Positions 61,401 through 64,000 of a DNA stretch of 64,000 bases are shown piece by piece. Origin of the DNA: Rubrivivax sp. (GTDB taxonomy: Bacteria; Pseudomonadota; Gammaproteobacteria; Burkholderiales; Burkholderiaceae_C); NCBI GenBank assembly GCA_022842305.1, contig JALHPY010000001.1, positions 96,401-160,400 on the forward strand, given 5' to 3'. The notes beneath the pieces are model-generated. The model did no database searches, was not told where the DNA came from, and saw nothing but the letters and a program-made list of their open reading frames with translations. The translations under genes and the position numbers were made by a program. The number at the start of each line of letters is the position of its first letter. Positions within the stretch are counted from its first letter, which is position 1.

Positions 61401-63390
61401 GTCCCCGTCTCCGCTAACCGCCCTGCTCGAGCGCGTGCACCACTGGGGTAAGGACGATGCAAGGCTCGGTGAGGACTTTGCTCGCTGGAAAGGCCTGTCC
61501 GAAGAAGCCTCCAGAATGAACCTCGCGGACGACTCCCGGGCGATCGCGATCCGCGTCTGGATTGACAAGCGCGCCGCTCCCTGGAAGGCCGGGATTCGTG
61601 GACCGTTGCAGGTCAGTAGCGGGAGCGCGTATCTGCGGCGTCTCGAGAAGGGGCTGTTCTGCATCAGTCCAGCGGAGCCGCTCAAGAAGTGGAGCGAGGA
61701 GTGGCTCGAGTGGAACGAGGATGTCCTCTCGACGGAGAAGGGCACACAGAAGACGGAGGCTCTCCAGACGGCGCTGCGCAGCTTCTACAGGGCTCTGGCC
61801 AGTGAGGGATACGGCATTCCTGAGGAACTACTCGATGCCGGTGGAGCGCGTGGCGTGGGCGACGGGATGCGCCGCGCCGCTGCTGCGACGCTGCTTCTTC
61901 GGGCAGATCGGGAGCGCATCGACCGACTGATGATCGGGCGATTCGCCGAGATCCCGCTGTATCGAGAACTCTCGGAGATCTACTCGAAGTTGCGCTGGGA
62001 GGCCTCCCTACGTGCTGTGGAGCCGGCCGTCTTGCCGCTCAACGGCGTTTCGCGCTTCGGCTACCTGGTGATCACCAGCGATGGGTTCTCGCACTTGAAG
62101 TCCGAGCATGCGCGGCGCCTGCAGATGCTAGGTGCAGCGTTGGCGGCCAACTTCCAGCAGGTAGCGGCGTTGGTCCGCGCCGCCGAACCTGGTGCTAAGT
62201 GGCTGTTCCTCTTTGCCAAGGACGACGACTGGACGGTGGTGAATGAACTGGCGTCAAGCTACTCGGCCGCCATCAAGCAGTCGGTCGGCGAGCCTGACGC
62301 GCGCCCCCATGCGTCCAGACCGGTTGCGCCTCTGGAAAAGTTGCTTCCCGGATGGGAGCCCATCATGCGGGCTTTGGTCACGGGCTCGGCCACAACCGCC
62401 CAGTGCGTCCAGTTCTGCCGGGCGCTAGCCGAACGGGGCGTGCCGGCGCTCATCGAGATCATCGTCGGTGTCGGGCACGGCCACGCGATCACCTTCGCCA
62501 AGTACTACTTTGCGATCTGGGCGCTGCTGCTGTCCGTCTTCGCGCGGGCTTCCCTGGCAAGGCACGCTGATCCGCTGGAACTTCTGAAGCGACAGTGGTC
62601 GCCGGGTGCGGCGAACGCATTTGTGCAGGCGCGGCGCAGGGCAAAGAAGGACGGGAAAGCTTTCGATGCCTGGGGCTGGGCGCTGAAGTATGCGGCCAGC
62701 CAACTGAAGCTCCAGACGCTCAGCGTCACCGATGCCGTAGCCCCGCCGGCAAAGCCTGCTTCGAAACTTGCCGCAGCAGCCGGCAACACAACCGAACATG
62801 AACAGGTGCGCTATCTCGCCTTGCGGCTGACTGGCATGAACGCCACTGGCGCGGCTCACGTCTGCCGCTTGACCAATGCCCTGGCAGCAAGCCTTGAGGA
62901 CCGTCTGGGGCGGGTCAATGTCGAATCGCTGAGGCGGCGGATGCAGTCGTCGCCCACGGGGAGGGGGCAGCGGGCGGAACTCGGCTACCTTCGAAGCGAG
63001 TCCGGCGCGCTCCTGATCTCGCGCCTGATGGGTATGCCATCCGAGACGCTCGATGAGTTCGGTCGTGCGCTGGTGTCAGAGCGTGCTGCCCGCATGCTGG
63101 TGAGGCCAAACGTCTCCACGCTGCCGCGCCTGCTGGTGTACCTCGCTCACCTTCCAGTTGACCTCGGCTTGATTGTGCAGTTCGGGGCAGGCCGCTGCAG
63201 TGTGGATGAGCAGGCCCGCATCAACCAGCACAGTCCCCGGCTTCACGTGGGCAAGCAGGTCCCCGGCCTTGGACCGGTTCCAAGGGTCTCGGTCGTGGAG
63301 GCTGAGGACAACGAAAACACCGTCACGCGTGCGCGGCTGACGTCTAGCACGCGCTGCGCGATCGCAGCCATTCAACTGATCAGGGCTTGA
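58474..63390 (+). CDS. Giant 1638-residue protein with a cryptic tyrosine-recombinase-like segment
   Basis: No known full-length relatives come to mind. Between about residues 540 and 720 the order of motifs fits a divergent tyrosine recombinase: LAGGRGNHLERM (Arg551), LRDKDVDDYSEVRGVPVYGL (Lys575 in a D-K hairpin), VGRHTLINSC (Arg675-His676 in place of H-x-x-R), FSGHHRGHAEPFS (His698/699) and a Tyr at 716 (SPEYAL). The 'GH...G-x-E-P-x-S' phrase is one I recall from large integrase-like proteins of mobile elements. The other 1300 residues are unassigned and mostly helical. An acidic linker lies at about 205-235. The ATG at 58474 has no strong ribosome binding site. The gene ends just before a 189-residue gene in the same direction. 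Confidence 0.6.
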   Translation: MTRPPSLKVIKPAAERLVRALGAPDEWDALALAVRNALRYMKAASKLGEDPVVAEWVKQASEFRGLLDAAAEEESALITFGVDLKRRRGFGVFLETIRSTHDSETTSVIEGEFGLTIIASASAGVEVPPALSLGFATLLRSGDPRQSRNPGWAALANDFPTTGEDLQAWIAGAKDPTIQRFLIGIEEARAIAVVRPADLDTSRQGRGEAGSGPVEPKDPPRDDGSGDEGDPAEERAPLEPQSNFVVWLIKRSMRSGFRAHFGVLMQWDYQTLQELEVICSAIAKEIKGRGPHLAKALFAVMCLLSSLPGDMALFVPMKKDTDFWNDGFRSLKWNLLRILDSDAALAMSPDDLPSELVVEIPFPGFATEAAAPYAAWHPHAKTVVEFLTGSDKLADAQRFLEGYRAWLRGLGQGWLHAVYDARFAGSIWQVYRAYTGDVATGLLSLNYDELALAMLHYIRLQRKFLHGKVATVYAHLKWGEPSPGTEASSHVGRGIAQEVEAFSCKVLELRARAAAARSRMGSATTHADLLAAQKDLVHLRALEIITLAGGRGNHLERMTWAMLYGCALYVLLRDKDVDDYSEVRGVPVYGLLAEALDAHVHDLDCFVEHAARLGIPASSPQGRRFDERRGDQVCFVAYVLEVRGDAGFLASEPLSRETLTGIADEVFGAELNVGRHTLINSCVEFDVDSWLNKAFSGHHRGHAEPFSDGGAVSPEYALGQLRAALDWITLPMGSPALRPEDRFVLPLPALVGQLPSPKPVEARAPDSRARVLPPPWSIHTPAALRVEEYLRGRLLAGQWPKEAGAALLLVLRVVNWISMVDLKAIWCQPGSLQEVASGAPLALWSRHASVAEIHRPLEAPAAIALLKLQADGSGTLPDWDLTCAQAAAWVKRELPSGNWPGNHGAALACLDTLLELHLRIVVTPFCLAAASPALKSATINRRSVYRLALPQNHVNAADEVLLLPAPVIRGPQGKHPSPSPLTALLERVHHWGKDDARLGEDFARWKGLSEEASRMNLADDSRAIAIRVWIDKRAAPWKAGIRGPLQVSSGSAYLRRLEKGLFCISPAEPLKKWSEEWLEWNEDVLSTEKGTQKTEALQTALRSFYRALASEGYGIPEELLDAGGARGVGDGMRRAAAATLLLRADRERIDRLMIGRFAEIPLYRELSEIYSKLRWEASLRAVEPAVLPLNGVSRFGYLVITSDGFSHLKSEHARRLQMLGAALAANFQQVAALVRAAEPGAKWLFLFAKDDDWTVVNELASSYSAAIKQSVGEPDARPHASRPVAPLEKLLPGWEPIMRALVTGSATTAQCVQFCRALAERGVPALIEIIVGVGHGHAITFAKYYFAIWALLLSVFARASLARHADPLELLKRQWSPGAANAFVQARRRAKKDGKAFDAWGWALKYAASQLKLQTLSVTDAVAPPAKPASKLAAAAGNTTEHEQVRYLALRLTGMNATGAAHVCRLTNALAASLEDRLGRVNVESLRRRMQSSPTGRGQRAELGYLRSESGALLISRLMGMPSETLDEFGRALVSERAARMLVRPNVSTLPRLLVYLAHLPVDLGLIVQFGAGRCSVDEQARINQHSPRLHVGKQVPGLGPVPRVSVVEAEDNENTVTRARLTSSTRCAIAAIQLIRA

Positions 63391-63401
63391 GGGAGAAAAC
63401 G

Positions 63402-63971
63402 ATGATCATCGACAACGAACTTTTGAACCGATTGGTTCGCGAGGGAGAGGGCATCACGGTGCTTTCAAGTTCCCCGACGCTTCCGGAGGTCGTGGATGAG
63501 ACCGGTAAGTTCCTTCAATCGTCAAATCAGGTTCCGTTGATGGACGCTCTGCGCGCCCAGATCGCCGGCGCAGCCCGACTCGGAGGCACCAGTTCGCATC
63601 CAGAGGGCGAGGTCGTACACGCAGTCGACAAGGGCACCCTGGAGCGCCTCATCCAAAGCATTGTGCGTGTTGAACTTCCTCAGCGAAGCCTATTGGACGA
63701 TGCTCCGCTTCCCATCAAGGTCGAAGCGGATGCGAAGGAGACGGACGAGTCCTACAAGATCGCGAAGAGTTTGGCAGCCTTGCTCAAAGAGAAGCAGAGG
63801 CTGCCGATGGAGCAGTTCGTTGATGTATTGAAGGACAGCCCGAATCCGGCGATCACGGAGAACTTCCTTGCCGATGCGGGGCCTAGTCTTACTGTGTCAA
63901 TAAAATCAACGTACTATGCGCACTTCTTCATTCTTCACGTGAGGAACGATGGATGCAGACGAGCGCTTTGA
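63402..63971 (+). CDS. Unknown 189-residue partner of the giant protein
   Basis: GAGGGAG lies upstream of the ATG at 63402, eleven bases after the giant gene's stop, so the two are co-transcribed. MIIDNELLNRLVREGEGITV, then a helical middle (DALRAQIAGAARLGG; DKGTLERLIQSIVRVELPQR) and a C-terminus with YKIAKSLAALLKEKQRLPME. The final residues (FILHVRNDGCRRAL) overlap the next gene in another frame and may be beyond the natural end. No motif known to me. Confidence 0.55.
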   Translation: MIIDNELLNRLVREGEGITVLSSSPTLPEVVDETGKFLQSSNQVPLMDALRAQIAGAARLGGTSSHPEGEVVHAVDKGTLERLIQSIVRVELPQRSLLDDAPLPIKVEADAKETDESYKIAKSLAALLKEKQRLPMEQFVDVLKDSPNPAITENFLADAGPSLTVSIKSTYYAHFFILHVRNDGCRRAL

Positions 63972-64000
63972 TCGGTTTCTTGATCACGTGGCCGAAGGGC
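63949..64000 (+). CDS. Start of a further gene, cut by the window edge
   Basis: GTGAGGAACG then ATG at 63949 gives MDADERFDRFLDHVAEG before the edge. The ribosome binding site and the overlap with the previous gene suggest a third gene of the same operon. Confidence 0.45.
   Translation, partial: MDADERFDRFLDHVAEG

Noticed and set aside
1..64000. CRISPR arrays, tRNA and rRNA genes
   Set aside because: No regularly spaced repeats and no tRNA-like or rRNA-like sequences were seen on reading; a tool run would be needed to exclude them fully.

Overview
The window is GC-rich DNA from a betaproteobacterium, most likely an environmental member of the Burkholderiales. This rests on an H-NS family protein with the Burkholderiales-style C-terminal TWGGIGKRPRWF box, a PEP-CTERM exported protein, several small conserved proteins that I recall from that order, and codon use. 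Most of the sequence is accessory: six or seven insertion-sequence copies or remnants, decayed gene copies, a toxin-antitoxin pair cut by the window edge, an orphan ParB, restriction-type nucleases and very large proteins of unknown role. A genomic island, megaplasmid or chromid would all fit. No rRNA, tRNA or CRISPR array was found.

Layout, 1-21 kb: a PIN toxin and its FitA-like antitoxin (1-444), a TPR-like/MbcA-Xre-like pair (1081-2000), an orphan parB (2934-4025) and an IS4 transposase (4661-5830). A leftward module follows (6166-13470): a short DeoR/WYL-type HTH protein, a 1890-residue protein with two tyrosine-recombinase-like domains, and a 371-residue protein. Next come rightward HNH-like and PD-(D/E)XK-like proteins (13.7-15.9 kb), a tight operon of dual-specificity phosphatase, macro-domain-like protein and DUF1810 (16137-18283), and small conserved proteins with H-NS (18.4-21.0 kb).

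Layout, 21-34 kb: an M3-family oligopeptidase broken by a missing base (21774-23575), a low-molecular-weight phosphatase, a DUF1653 protein, an IS630 element (25414-26576), a large lipoprotein, and a scrambled zone. That zone holds an intact LuxR regulator and an intact PhoD-like phosphatase, each with a decayed copy nearby, mixed with IS5 and IS481 fragments.

Layout, 34-49 kb: a caspase-fold island. A four-gene leftward operon (40397 to 34538) encodes an alpha/beta hydrolase, a CHAT-like protein that seems to lack its catalytic Cys, a CHAT protein with a His/Cys pair, and a second caspase-like protein. A second IS630 element (40641-41745) separates it from a CpXC-CHAT pair (44866 to 41812) and a 1103-residue CHAT protein (45110-48421). 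CHAT proteases are established effectors in several defence and cell-death pathways, so an immune or suicide role is a reasonable inference but is not shown here.

Layout, 49-64 kb: a 2H phosphodiesterase, then a nuclease-rich cassette: exonuclease VII large subunit fused to a DUF5710 domain, its small subunit, a HIT hydrolase, a phosphorothioate-dependent McrA-type endonuclease and a VRR-NUC protein. A PEP-CTERM protein and two small genes follow. The right edge holds a divergent pair, a zinc-finger/HTH protein (57061-58281) and a 1638-residue protein with a cryptic tyrosine-recombinase-like segment (58474-63390), with a 189-residue partner and the start of one more gene.

The best candidates for undescribed systems are the two giant recombinase-like modules, the four-gene caspase/hydrolase operon, and the phosphatase-macro-DUF1810 operon.
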